The notes beneath the pieces are model-generated. The model was not told where the DNA came from. It saw only the letters and a program-made list of their open reading frames with translations, and did no database searches. Of a stretch of DNA of 64,000 nucleotides, positions 47,792 through 59,227 are shown piece by piece. Numbering within the stretch: position 1 is the stretch's first letter; each line of letters begins with the position of its first letter. The DNA lies in the NCBI RefSeq assembly GCF_014905175.1, contig NC_057790.1:18688469-18752468 (forward strand). Direction: 5' to 3'. A program made the position numbers and the translations under genes. Source of the DNA: Aphidius gifuensis. Lineage: Eukaryota; Arthropoda; Insecta; Hymenoptera; Braconidae.

Positions 47792-49467
47792 ATGGAGTAT
47801 GACAAAGGTCTTGTCCCATGTCCAATTTGTTCGAAAGAATTTACAAAGTCAAGCATAGAAACTCATGCATCTAAATGTTTGTTTTTCAATGAATCAACAA
47901 GTAGCAATAGCAGTCAAAAATTCAGTCAATCACCTACTGTTAATAAAAAATCTAAACAAACATTTTTTCAAGGAAGTCAAAAGGCTTCATCTTCATCAAC
48001 AAATAAAAATCACAATTTCATTAACAATGATGTCATTAACAAACCTGGTGTCAGTCAAACAATAAAATTAGCTGATAATAATCAAAAAAATATTCAAAAA
48101 AATACAGTACCTTTGGCTGAACGAATGAGACCAAATACTTTAGAAAATTATGTTGGACAAGTTCATGCTCTTGGTAAAGAAAGTATGCTTCTTCAGTTAT
48201 TTATGAAATATGAAATTCCAAATATTATTATCTGGGGACCACCAGGTTGTGGTAAGACTTCTCTTGCAAATGTAATAGCCAATATCTGCAAGCAATGTCC
48301 ATCTGGTAAATTACGTTATGTAAAATTATCAGCAGCAATGTGTGGAGTTGCTGAAGTTAAAGAATCAGCAAATATTGCAGCTAATGATTTAAAATTTGGT
48401 CGTAAAACAGTGATATTTATGGATGAAATTCATCGTTTTAATAAAGCACAACAAGATATATTTCTTCCACATATTGAAGCTGGTACAATAACACTAGTTG
48501 GTGCTACAACTGAAAATCCATCATTTAGTTTAAATTCAGCATTATTAAGTCGTTGTCGAGTTATTGTTTTAGAAAAATTAACAACAAATAATTTGAAAAA
48601 TATATTAACTCGTGCTGTAGCATCATTAAATGGAATAATTAACAATGGCTTGAATACTAAAGACATAAAATTAGATAATGATAATTTACCAAAATTTATA
48701 ATTGATGAAAGAACAATTGATTTTCTTGCTGAAACTTGTGATGGTGATGCTAGAATAGCACTTGGTGGTCTTGAATTAACTGTACAATCAAAAACTCCTC
48801 ATGAAGATGAATTGTCATGTCAAGAAGCAAGTTCAATAACACTTGAAGATGTTAAAGATAATTTAAAAAAAACACATATGTTGTATGACAGAAATGGTGA
48901 ACAACATTATGATATAATATCAGCATTTCATAAATCAATAAGAGCTAGTGAAGAAAATGCTGCATTATATTGGTTAGCAAGAATGATGGCTGGTGGTGAA
49001 GATCCAGTTTATATTGCAAGACGTATGGTAAGAATGGCAAGTGAAGATATTGGCTTAGAAGATCCAAAAGCATTGAGTATTGCTGTACAAACAATGCAAG
49101 CATGTAAAATGATTGGAATGCCTGATTGTGATGTTAATTTATCACAGTGTGCTACTTATTTAGCAAGAGCACCAAAATCAAGACTAATGGAAGATTCTTT
49201 GAGAGCTGCACAACGACTTGTTGCTGAACATAAAGGACCACAACCTTCTGTTCCATTACATCTTAGAAATGCACCGACAAAACTCATGTCTGATCTTGGT
49301 AAATTAATTTTTTAATTATTATTTTAATAAAATAAGAATGACTCTGAATAGTATGTTTATTTTTTATGTTTATTTAAGGATACGGTAAAGGATATAATAT
49401 GAAACATCACAGTGTATCTCAGCTGACGTATTTACCAGAAGGACTAGAACATGTTTCTTTTTTTTGA
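47792..49467 (+). CDS. WRNIP1: WRNIP1 / Mgs1 / RarA-family AAA+ ATPase, 531 aa
   Basis: Replication-fork maintenance ATPase. Exons are 47792-49298 and 49379-49467, totalling 1,596 nt or 532 codons. It has an N-terminal UBZ4-type ubiquitin-binding finger (CPICSKEF..HASKC, residues 10-29) and a Ser/Asn-rich linker. The AAA+ module contains LAERMRPNTLENYVGQ, Walker A GPPGCGKTS (about 149-157), Walker B VIFMDEIHRF, and sensor 1 TLVGATTENPSF. The C-terminal RarA tetramerisation region includes AFHKSIRASEENAALYWLAR and ARRMVRMASEDIGL. The second exon adds YGKGYNMKHHSVSQLTYLPE, the conserved C-terminal YxxGYxY-like end. Without splicing the frame would end after 507 codons. Confidence 0.96.
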
Positions 49468-50130
49468 TCCTTAAAATATTCAGGTGAATTTTATTTTATT
49501 TAAATAAATAATCTCAGGAATAAACTTAAGCAGCTATATTTTCATGACATATTTAAAGTCTTTTGTTTTATTATTTTGTTTTTGTGCACATCAAGGACAA
49601 ATGATAAGAATTTATTTATTTATAAAATTTAAAAAACATTAAGTATAACGCAATGACACATTTTCTTACCGAAAAAAAAAACAATATGTCATTGTCAAAT
49701 GCTCAATGCTATAAATTATCTTAAACAAATTCCGAAAGATAAATTAATAATTGATTTACAATTTAAAAAAAAAATCAAATCATTTGAATAATTAAATTTA
49801 AATAATATAATATTTATTTTTTTAAGCATGATTTAATTATTATCATTTGATTTATATAAAATAATTGACATATTAATTTAGTTCCAATGTCAAATTGATT
49901 TGAAATAATATTGCAATTTTTCTATCTTAACTTTTGTTTGACCTTTTTTATTTATTTTTAATTTTTATTTGATAAAATTATAAAATTCATTTAAATGCTT
50001 AATAAGTATATTTTAACTTGATAAAGTAAGAGGGTCAATCTGTGTCAGGTCAAATTAACATAAATAAATTAGTTTCATCATAAAAATAAGATGCATAATA
50101 AATTTTAAAATAAATGCACAGTTGTGCATC
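49468..50130. other. Intergenic upstream of the P450 pair
   Basis: AT-rich. 49990-50130 contains the likely promoter, with AGGGTCAATCTGTGTCAGG near 50030 as the only distinctive string. A similar CAAGTCTTTTATC context lies upstream of the second P450. Nothing else recognised. Confidence 0.45.
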
Positions 50131-51663
50131 ATGAATAACATGAGTCAGTACTTAATTATTATATTAATAATTTTGTTATATATTTTTTATAAATATTTAA
50201 CTAAAAATTATGGTTATTGGAAATTACGTGGTATACCAGAAGCCACTGGTGCTATTCCAATATTTGGACATTTTAAAGATGTTATATTAATGAAAAAAAA
50301 TATGGGTCCATTTCTTGAAGATATTGATAAAGAACATCGTGATAAAAGTATGGTTGGAATTTATGAATTTCGTCAACCAGTGTTAATTATTAGAGATACA
50401 AATCTTATTAAATTTATATTACAAACTGGATTTAATAGTTTTAGTGAACATCCAACACTTGATGAAATATTAGATCCATTATTTTCAAAAGATCCATTTT
50501 TTGAAAATAATCAACAATGGAAAGAATCACGTGGTTTTTTTACAAATGCATTTTCTGGTAAAAAAATTAAAGAACTAGTACCAATTATCAATGATATATG
50601 TAAAAAATTTATAAATTATATGGATAAAAAAATATCGATAAATAATACAAGTGGTGATATTGAAGTTAAAAATTTATTTTCAAAATTTACTGCTGCTGTA
50701 TCAGGTAGTACAATTCTTGGTATTGATGCTGAAACATTTGTTGATAATGATTCACCAGATTCATTGAGATCAATGATGGATGGTATATTTCTTCCAAAAT
50801 CATTAAGTATCCGACAAATATTAGTATTTTTTGCACCAGGTATTGGTAAATTATTTGGCATTGGTTTTGTGCCAAATTGGATTAACAAAGGTTTTCAACA
50901 AATTGTTGATAATATTGTATTATTTAGAAAAAATAATTCAACATCTAGAAATGATATATTACAATTAATAATTGATAATTTAAATAAGGAAAAAAAATCA
51001 GATAAAACAGCAGCTGCACACTGTTTTGGTTTTTTTGTTGAAATATATGAAACGTCAAGTATTGCATTAAGTACAATGTCATATTTTCTTGCAAAATATC
51101 CAGAAATTCAAGATAAAGCTAGAAATGAAATTAATAATATTATAAATAATTATAATGGTGAATTAACATATGAAGCATTAAATGACATGACGTATTTAGA
51201 ACAAATTGCAAAAGAAGCATTGAGAATTGTACCACCTGGTGGAAGATTAATTAAAAATTGTACTGAGCCAGTAACTCTTGAAGGATCAGATGGTCTTGTT
51301 TGTCATTTAAATACAGGTGATCAAGTTGTAATTCCAGTTTATGCATTACATAAAAATCCTGAGCATTGGGAAAATCCAGATAATTTTTATCCAGAAAGAT
51401 TTGACAAAAGTCAAGATAAAGAACGTAAACGTTATACATTTTTACCATTTGGTGAAGGTCCACGTATGTGTCCTGGTATAAGATTTGCAATTATACAAAT
51501 TAAAGCAGTTATGGCAAGTTTATTATTAAATTATATATTTGAATCATCAAGTAAAATGTTGGAACCAATACAAATGGATCCAAAACATTTTTTATCAACA
51601 GTAAAAGGTGGATATTGGATTAAAATACGTCGTCTTAATCATGATGATGATAATAATAATTAA
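50131..51663 (+). CDS. Cytochrome P450, CYP6-like (clan 3), 510 aa
   Basis: Microsomal mono-oxygenase, single exon. The start is taken at ATG 50131 (MNNMSQYLIIILIILLYIFY). It provides the N-terminal membrane anchor (about residues 5-22). Visible P450 motifs are the I-helix FGFFVEIYETSS (with the conserved ET), the K-helix EALR (ExxR), the PERF segment, and the haem loop FLPFGEGPRMCPGIRF with the Cys ligand. Length is typical (about 500-515 aa). The family call comes from the haem loop and overall clan-3 look; subfamily cannot be named. It lies upstream of a closely related, frameshifted copy, so the pair is a tandem duplicate. Confidence 0.95.
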   Translation: MNNMSQYLIIILIILLYIFYKYLTKNYGYWKLRGIPEATGAIPIFGHFKDVILMKKNMGPFLEDIDKEHRDKSMVGIYEFRQPVLIIRDTNLIKFILQTGFNSFSEHPTLDEILDPLFSKDPFFENNQQWKESRGFFTNAFSGKKIKELVPIINDICKKFINYMDKKISINNTSGDIEVKNLFSKFTAAVSGSTILGIDAETFVDNDSPDSLRSMMDGIFLPKSLSIRQILVFFAPGIGKLFGIGFVPNWINKGFQQIVDNIVLFRKNNSTSRNDILQLIIDNLNKEKKSDKTAAAHCFGFFVEIYETSSIALSTMSYFLAKYPEIQDKARNEINNIINNYNGELTYEALNDMTYLEQIAKEALRIVPPGGRLIKNCTEPVTLEGSDGLVCHLNTGDQVVIPVYALHKNPEHWENPDNFYPERFDKSQDKERKRYTFLPFGEGPRMCPGIRFAIIQIKAVMASLLLNYIFESSSKMLEPIQMDPKHFLSTVKGGYWIKIRRLNHDDDNNN

Positions 51664-51812
51664 ATAAAAGTTTATAATCTTATCAATAAGGAAATATTTA
51701 TAAATATAAAATGGGGTCAAGTCTTTTATCATTGGTAAAATAAACAAGTCTTGATATAAAAAAAATCAAAAGTGCATGTACAATGCTCAGTCAAGAATAG
51801 GCTGCATACGAT

Positions 51813-53292
51813 ATGTTTATTTTTTTAAATTTATTTGCTGTCGTTATTTATATTGTTTATAAATATTTAACAATTAATAAAAATTATTGGAAAAAATGTG
51901 GTATTCCAGAAGCAAAAAAATCTAAAATTTTTTTTGGACATTTTAAAGATGTTATATTAATGAAAAAAAATATTATTTTATTATTAGAAGATATTTGTAA
52001 AGAACATAAAAATAATAGTATGATTGGAGTTTATAAATATCAAGAGCCTATACTTATTTTAAATGATCTTAATTTAATTAAATTTGTATTACAAAATAGT
52101 TTCAGTTATTTAAGTGATCACAGTGAACTTGATAAAAATTTAGATCCACTTTTAAGTTATGATCCATTTTTTTCAAATGATAAAGATTGGAAAAATGATC
52201 GTTCAATTTTTACAAATTCAGTTACAAGTAAAAAAATTAAATTATTTTTACCAGTAATTATTGATCAATCAATTGAATTATTAAATTATTTAAATGATAA
52301 ATTATCAATAAATAATAGTTGTATTGATATTGAAGTTAAAAATATATTTTCAAAGTTTACTGCTAGTGTGTCAACAAGTGTTATTCTTGGTATTGATGGA
52401 CAACTATTTGTTGATAAAGATTTACCAGATTCATTTAAATCAATGATGGATACATTATTTATTCCAAGTAAATTACGTACACTTCGTAACAATCAATCTC
52501 TATCAATAATTAACATTGGATTTGTTCCAAATTGGGTTAATAAAAAATTTCAAAAAATTGTCGACGACATAATATTGGTGAGAAAAAAATAATATGATTA
52601 TTAAAAATGATATTTTACAATGTATTATTGATCAAATTAAAGAACAAAATATGCCTGATAAATTAGCAGCTGCATATGCATTTGGATTTTTCATTGAAAT
52701 TTATGAAACATCAAGCTTAACATTGAGTGCAATGACATATTTTATTGCTAAAAATTATGACATTCAAATGAAACTTAAAAATGAAATTAATAATGTATTT
52801 AATAAATATGGAGAATTTACATATAAAGCACTCAATGAAATGAATTATTTTGATAAAGTTTTAAAAGAGTCACATAGATTACTTCCACCAGCTGGTAAAA
52901 TGTTAAAAATTTGTACTAAATCTATTAAATTAGAAGGACAAGATGGTTTAGTATGTAATTTAAAAAAAGGTGACAAAATACTTATTCCAATTTATGCTAT
53001 TCATAGAAATCCAGAGTACTGGAAAAATCCTGATGAATTTATTCCAGAAAGATTTGAAAAAACCAATGACATACATCGCTATTCATATTTACCATTTGGT
53101 GCAGGTCCACGTATGTGTCCTGGACAAAGATTTGCAGTACTACAAATTAAAATAGTTATGTCAATAATTTTGAAAAATTATACACTCGAGCTTTCTTCAA
53201 AAATGATTGATCCAATACAAATTGATCCAAGATATTTTTTAACAACAATTAAAGATGGCTATTGGATCAAAATAAAATGTGAAAAATATTAG
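51813..53292 (+). pseudogene. Second CYP6-like P450, disrupted by a one-base frameshift
   Basis: The first frame (51813-52592) covers the membrane anchor through the region before the I-helix. The second frame (52594-53292) covers the I-helix FGFFIEIYETSS, ExxR ESHR, PERF and haem loop FGAGPRMCPGQRF. The break lies in the A7 run at 52583-52589. The neighbouring intact gene has six A at that position, and removing one base would restore the alignment of the two halves. No other stop interrupts either half. It is therefore a very young pseudogene, a polymorphic null allele, or a homopolymer sequencing error. Confidence 0.85.
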
Positions 53293-53564
53293 ATAAAAAT
53301 ATAATAGCAATAAGTCTAATCTATTTTGCAATTTGTTTTTTATTTTTTTTTCTTTATCAAATATAAACATTGATTTAGCTGTCTTGATTCAAGCTATTAT
53401 CTTTATTTTATCTTTAATATGTCTGAAAAAATAGCAAATTTATAATTTTATAATTAACTTAATTATATAAATAAATAAATAAATTTTTAGTAAATAATAT
53501 AGGTATATATTTTTTTTTGTTTAAATAAATTACTTTTATATTTAAAAAAAAATTATTATTAAAT
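53293..53564. other. Intergenic between convergent P450 copy and small membrane protein gene
   Basis: AT-rich 3' flanks; nothing recognised. Confidence 0.45.
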
Positions 53565-54106
53565 TTATTTTGATGTGTCATATTGATTTTGTAAATGATA
53601 ATTTTCAGAACGTATGTACTTGAACATATTGAAGGCACCATAGATAATCATGAAAATTAAACAAAGTGAAACAGCAACAACCCAATTTATCAAGCACAGA
53701 GCTGTTTGATTAGCCAATGTATTTTCACTTTCATGATGATTTATATCTCCAGTTATTTCTATTAAATTTAAAAATCAATTAGCATATTTTTGTTTTGATT
53801 CAAATAATAAATGAATATAAATATTTATTTACGAATTGATGTTGGAACAGTTGAGCTGATGGTTGGTTGAATATTGCCTCCAACATCTTGAGGATAATTT
53901 ATACGTCCTAAAAATTGAAGCTGATCATATGAAGGCGGTGGTTCTTCTCCAGACTTAACTTTATTTGTATTTGCTTGATGTACCTATTTTTTTTTTTTTT
54001 TTGTTAAACATAATTATTATTAATAGTGACAATTAATTGCTTTGTTTGTGGTAACATTTGGGAGCTTCAATAATTTTTTCACACTTACGTGATAAGTATT
54101 ATTCAT
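53565..54106 (-). CDS. Small single-pass membrane protein with PPxY motif, 120 aa
   Basis: Exons are 54106-54089 (MNNTYH), 53983-53833 and 53758-53565, totalling 363 nt or 121 codons. The N-terminal half is hydrophilic and has EEPPPSYDQLQ (about residues 17-27), a PPxY-type WW-domain ligand that often recruits Nedd4-class ligases. One strong hydrophobic segment, ALCLINWVVAVSLCLIFMII, spans about residues 75-95. A short basic and polar tail follows. There is no signal peptide, so the orientation is probably N-terminus in the cytosol. I do not recognise the family. The frame is missed by simple ORF scans because all exons are short; splice sites and phase are clean. Confidence 0.8.
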
Positions 54107-55193
54107 TTTATTATTAATTGTAATTTTAAAATTACTCGCAATTTTATGTTTGATAAATTTCAAGTAATTCACACTACAAATTTGTCCCTGACAGTCGAGT
54201 GAATATAATGGAAATGATGATGTTGATCACAACTGATAATCATGTAAAACAAAAACATTTTATTGCCAAGTAATACTACCGGAAAATATTCATTAACAAC
54301 TGATAGTGAAAAAGATAACTAAAAATTATAAAATGATATAAATTGTAAGTTAATTGATAAGACACATTAAGTACTTTTCAACTGAAAAATATATAGATAA
54401 ATTAAATAATGAATTGTAAAAATAACTAAAATAATTATTTTTATTCACATTTTACTAAAAAAAAATGTAAATAAAAAATTATAGCAATTGCAATTAACTG
54501 GTAAATAAAAATTTTAGATAAATAAAATATTGTGATAGCGTCACTAGACATATTGAGCAAAAAATAAAAATAAAAAATAAATATAATGCTGACATCAATG
54601 ATAAAATTATAAACTGCGTGTTCTGTTTTTTTTTTATTTTCTGTTTCATCACAATATTTATTTTGACGTAGAAATTATAGAATTATTATAAACATTAATT
54701 TTTATTTAAAATAATATTTTTTATGTTAAAAAAAAAACAATCATTTGTGAGTTGTAAATTAAGATGTATTTAATTAATTTTTAAAAATTAGTTTGATTTG
54801 TAAAATATTCCAATGAAGTAAAACAGATTGCTATTGACTCACAACATATACAAGATTATAATTTAATTAATGATAGTATGAATACCAGATTATTTTAGAA
54901 TGTCAATTCCCAACAGAATCAATTGAAATAAAATCATCAGTCTTAAAATTAATTTTGTTAATATAATATCTGTACGTTGAACTATAAAAGCTGTTGATTA
55001 ATTGTGAATTTTAATTATTCATGTGATCATGCTCAATAAATAAGTATCAATTTTTATAATAAATAGAATAAATTCATACAATAATAGTATTTTCGAAATG
55101 AAAAATATAAATTAATTTTATACATGTGTTTACATTATCCATTGAATAATATCTAAATATTGCGTTGAAAAAATTAAAAAAACAATTGTCATT
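54107..55193. other. Intergenic, divergent upstream region of the membrane-protein and lipocalin genes
   Basis: About 1.1 kb, very AT-rich. No repeats or coding potential recognised. Confidence 0.5.
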
Positions 55194-55921
55194 ATGAAAA
55201 AAATAAATTATATAATTTTAAAAATTATTATTATTTTTAAATTATTGTCAATGGTAATTGCAATTTGTCCAGCTACTAATGAAACAGTTGATGTTAATTT
55301 GAAAGAGGTAAATAAATTAATAAACTATTTTTTTTTTTTTGTTTATAATTTAATTTTTTAATTAATTAGTTATCTGGAGGTTGGTACGTGACAGCAGCAA
55401 CACCAGTAACTGGGCAAGTTGGAAAATGTTTGTATTTTGAAATTGAAAAAAGTGAAAATAATGAATTTATCATGAATTTTACATCAACAAGTTATAGAAA
55501 TAATCAACGTATCTGGTGGGATGTCAGAGGTTTTCAAAATGGTAAAATTTTAATGGCTAAATGGAGGCTTTCAACATCAGCTAAACCAATTGGTAAATAA
55601 ATATTATTAATTTTTGATTCTCATACATATTTTAAATAATAATAATTAATTATTAAATAGAAAACTATGTTTCTTTTTGGTCTAATTTTAGGTCCATTTC
55701 AACATCAAGTTGTTGCTATAAATCATGATGAATACATTGCAATAATTGTTTGTGCAACAGACACAAAACATATTACTAAAGGCCAAGTTGCTCTTATTTT
55801 ATCACGTCAAAAAATTCTTCCGCCAACAATATTAATTAATTTAAAAACAATAATGGCAAAATATGTTGATAGAAATGATATTCTTGACATCGACAATACC
55901 TGTGACGGCATTACAATTTAA
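55194..55921 (+). CDS. Secreted lipocalin (ApoD/Lazarillo-like), 188 aa
   Basis: Extracellular carrier of small hydrophobic ligands. Exons are 55194-55307, 55370-55592 and 55692-55921, totalling 567 nt or 189 codons. A signal peptide (about residues 1-23, MKKINYIILKIIIIFKLLSM..) precedes CPATNETVDVN. The lipocalin motif 1 is present as LSGGWYVTA (GxW). Four Cys lie in the mature part (ICP, KCLYF, VCATD, NTCDG), enough for two disulphides as in insect lipocalins. Length is typical. Sequence beyond the motifs is diverged, so ligand and subtype are unknown. Confidence 0.85.
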
Positions 55922-57421
55922 TTAACATTATAATTATCATTTAATTTTCTATCAAATATAATTTTTATCATTTTAAAAAGAATTTTTTTTTAGCTTGTTT
56001 TAATGATTGTATTATAATGATTGTTGTTAATTTATAAATAAAAATAAAATTAATATAAAAAAATTTGTGAGATTTGGGAATTTGAAAACCGTTTGAATAA
56101 GTTGATCAATTGTTTCGTCGAAACGGACCCGTCTTAACTTGTCTCTCTTGAATATTTCTTTTGTTAATATACTTGACTGGAGTGTGCTGTGATGACTCAA
56201 GAATATCTCGAGGTGCATTTTGTCGCATTTTTTACCATTTCTATTCGTTGCTAATCGACAAACTTTGCTCCGCCCTTCAAATCCATTCTCCTTTCGTTTC
56301 AACCGTTTCAACAACCTTCACTTAATACTCTCACAAAATAAAAACAGAAAAACATTTAACAAAAATAAAAAACAACCGTGGAATGAATGCGAGCAAAAGA
56401 GATAAAATACTTATAAAAAAATAAGAGGCGGTGTATCTTTGTAGACTCATCCAATCAACAAGCAGTATGTTTTTTACAAATGAAAAATTAAAATAATATT
56501 TAATTAATAATGATAAATAAAGTATTAAAAAATTAATAAAATTATATGTATTTTTTAATCACCGCTATCTTCAAAATTAAATAAAAATTTTTACTCCAAC
56601 AAAAATAATTAAATAAATCAATTAAATATTCTGGAGTTAAATAAAAAATAAACAGAAACTTAAAGAAAAAAAAAACAATTTTGAAACCTGAACTGTATAG
56701 AAAAAAAAAAAAAAAAGAATAAAAATCACCATGTCAACACAATGACAACTGTCTCTCTTTATTGAGAAAAAAAAAAAAAACAAATTAAAACAAAATTCAT
56801 ATCTGTCCATAAGCCAACATCTGGCAATTTTAAAAATGCATGAAAAAATTTTTTAACAATTAATAGCCGGTAAAACCAATAAATAAATAAAATAAAATTT
56901 TTTTATTGTTTTTTTTTTGTGTAAAAAAAAAGTGATAAAAATTGAATTTTTAATTGGCCGATTATTGATTGTTATCTATTAAAAAATAGACAATTTTTTT
57001 GAGATTATATTAAACATGATTGATTATAATTATTTTTTTATTTTATTAAAAAAGACACGTGTGTAATGTTTGATTCAAACCGCCGATTAAAATGTAAACA
57101 AAGGGATGATAAACAAGACAACAATTTTTTACAAAAGTCAAAACTATCTGATATTCGACACTAGTGTTTTTTACTAATACTTTTTGTTTAAATCCTTATA
57201 CATATATATATTTTTTTTTTTTTTAGTTTATTTTTAACGGTTCACCGAAGGACTTGGATAAAAAAAAGAAAAGATTTCTTGAGGATTTTTTTCAGTGTGT
57301 TACAGGGCAGCGTTCTGCGTGGTTCTTTTTCTTCAACTTTTTTTTTTTTTTTTTAATTTTTTTTTTTTCTTTATAAACAAATTAACGATTTTTTTAATAT
57401 TAAATTATAAGTGTAATCAAA
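55922..57421. other. Intergenic, containing a GC-richer island at about 56070-56340
   Basis: The island differs in base composition from its surroundings. A minus-strand ORF at 56027-56314 (95 codons, Lys/Arg-rich, with RSKVCRLATNRNGKK) overlaps it, but I cannot assign a family. The remainder, including 57230-57420 before the zinc-finger gene, is AT-rich with a promoter-like patch near 57230-57330. Confidence 0.4.
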
Positions 57422-59227
57422 ATGCGTGTTATTGATGAAAAATTAACTTCAAATTTATCAACTGATTTATTAATTAAGAAAAAAAAAAAGTAAGTTTATA
57501 TTCTTGAGTTTATAAAATATATTTATTTAATTAATATTTTTCATTATTTTTGTCATGATAATTATACATGAATTTTTAATCTAATTAACAAGTAAATTCT
57601 TTTATTGTTTATGAAATTATTTTATAGCTCTTTTGTTACTGTTAATGCGTCGTTTTTTTTTTTTTTTTTCTTTAAAAACGCGGGAACGTTGGTGTTTTTT
57701 TTTGTCTTCTTTTGTGTCTAAAAATCAGTTAAAAAATGAATATAAAAATTAATAAATTTATGTGTAAATATTTGAGACTTTTTTTAACATTGAGTAATTG
57801 TAAATTATTTTTTTTAATTGGAGTATTGTTGATTAAATTTAATTATTGATAAATAGATGCGCGAGTGGTTTTTTTTTTTTTTTTTTTTAATTTTATTATT
57901 GTTGGCTTTGTTTAATTAATTTTTTTGACATGTTGATAATATTTTACTAATTTTATTTAAAATTGTTTATTATAAAGACGTGACCGAAAAATTAAAAAAA
58001 ATCCAAACACTGGAAAATATCATTGTGAAGCTTGCCAATATAACAGTAGCAGACAATATAACGTCACTCGTCATCAAAAAAGGATTCATCTTCCTCAAAT
58101 TCAACGTCTTTGTTGTGGTGAGTATTTTTATAATAAAAATATATATATCAATAATAATAAAAACTTGAATATTAATAAAACAATTTAATAAAAAATATAT
58201 ATAAAATTATAATTAAAAAATTAATCACAATTAAAAATTCAATAACAAGGAAATATTTTTAATTAAATAAAATGTAGATTTCCATTGTTGTTAAATAAAA
58301 TGTTTTAATTATTTTACAGATGAAATATTTGAGACAAAAGGAGACTGGTACAAGCATTGTGAATCTGCTCATCCAGATAAACGTCCATCTTATATTTCAA
58401 AGAAGAAATATAACATTTTTAATGATATAAAAATAGAAGTTGATGAAAATGATGATGATGACTATGGTGATGAAAAAATGGACGAGACAATAAAAAATGA
58501 ATTAAATTTTGCTGTGAGATCATCAAAGCGAATTGCAGCAAAACATATAAGACAATCATTTATTATGGAAGATGAGTTTGATGATGATAATGAAGATGAT
58601 TATGTTTATGATGAAAATTATTGTGATGATGACGATGATGATGATGATGATGACGACGACAATGGTTATTACTCAAAAGATGGTGACAACAAGGAAAATC
58701 ACAATGAATCTTCTGATGATTGCAAGGACATGAACAATAATGAAACTGTTGTTAACAATAACATCAACATCATCAACAACAATATCAGCAGCAATAGTTA
58801 TTTTTTCAACAACAACAATTACGAGCAAAGTGAGTCATATATTAATGAATATTTTGTTAATTATTATGGAGTTTATGATGATGATGACGATGATGATGAA
58901 GATGATGATAATAATATTAATGATAATGACGATAGTTTCAATAATAATAATAATATTAAAAATAATGATGATGAAAACAAGGAAAATATTTGTCCACAAA
59001 CTTGTTTTGATCAACTTCCATTTAAAAAACGTAAATATGTTAGAGAACGTAATTTTGGTAAACCATTATCAACAATAACAAATATTTTAAATAATAAAAC
59101 TGATAATGATATACCAGTTAAAATTAAAATGCAAAATACCGTTGAATTACAATATTTAACAAGTTTTCAACGTGGTTACTTGACTGATTTTGATCCTGAA
59201 AATTTTAAAATACCAACTAAGTATTAA
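57422..59227 (+). CDS. C2H2 zinc-finger protein with acidic tracts, 371 aa
   Basis: Exons are 57422-57489, 57978-58117 and 58320-59227, totalling 1,116 nt or 372 codons. A basic N-terminus (KKKKKRDRKIKKN) leads to a C2H2 finger YHCEACQYNSSRQYNVTRHQ (about residues 36-58) and a second degenerate finger around LCCDEIFETKGDWYKHCESAH. The rest is largely acidic poly-Asp and poly-Asn. Two KEN tripeptides (NKENH and NKENI) are possible APC/C degrons. A basic KKRKYVRERNFGKPLSTITN patch near the C-terminus looks like a conserved functional segment or NLS. Likely nuclear. I do not recognise the orthologue. GAT/GAC triplet runs suggest repeat-length variation. Confidence 0.85.
58624..58659. repeat. (GAT/GAC)n coding microsatellite
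   Basis: Near-pure GAY codons encode twelve consecutive Asp in the zinc-finger protein. A second shorter run lies near 58877-58908. Confidence 0.9.

Noticed and set aside
49299..49315. WRNIP1 ending at the unspliced stop after 507 codons
   Set aside because: A GT donor at 49299 and an acceptor at 49378 join in frame to an exon encoding the conserved family C-terminus.
50122..50130. P450 start at the TTG codon at 50122
   Set aside because: Not an ATG. The first ATG in frame is at 50131 and gives a normal P450 membrane anchor.
58740..59078. Met/Ile-rich ORF in the zinc-finger gene
   Set aside because: Out-of-frame shadow of the GAT and AAT codon runs.
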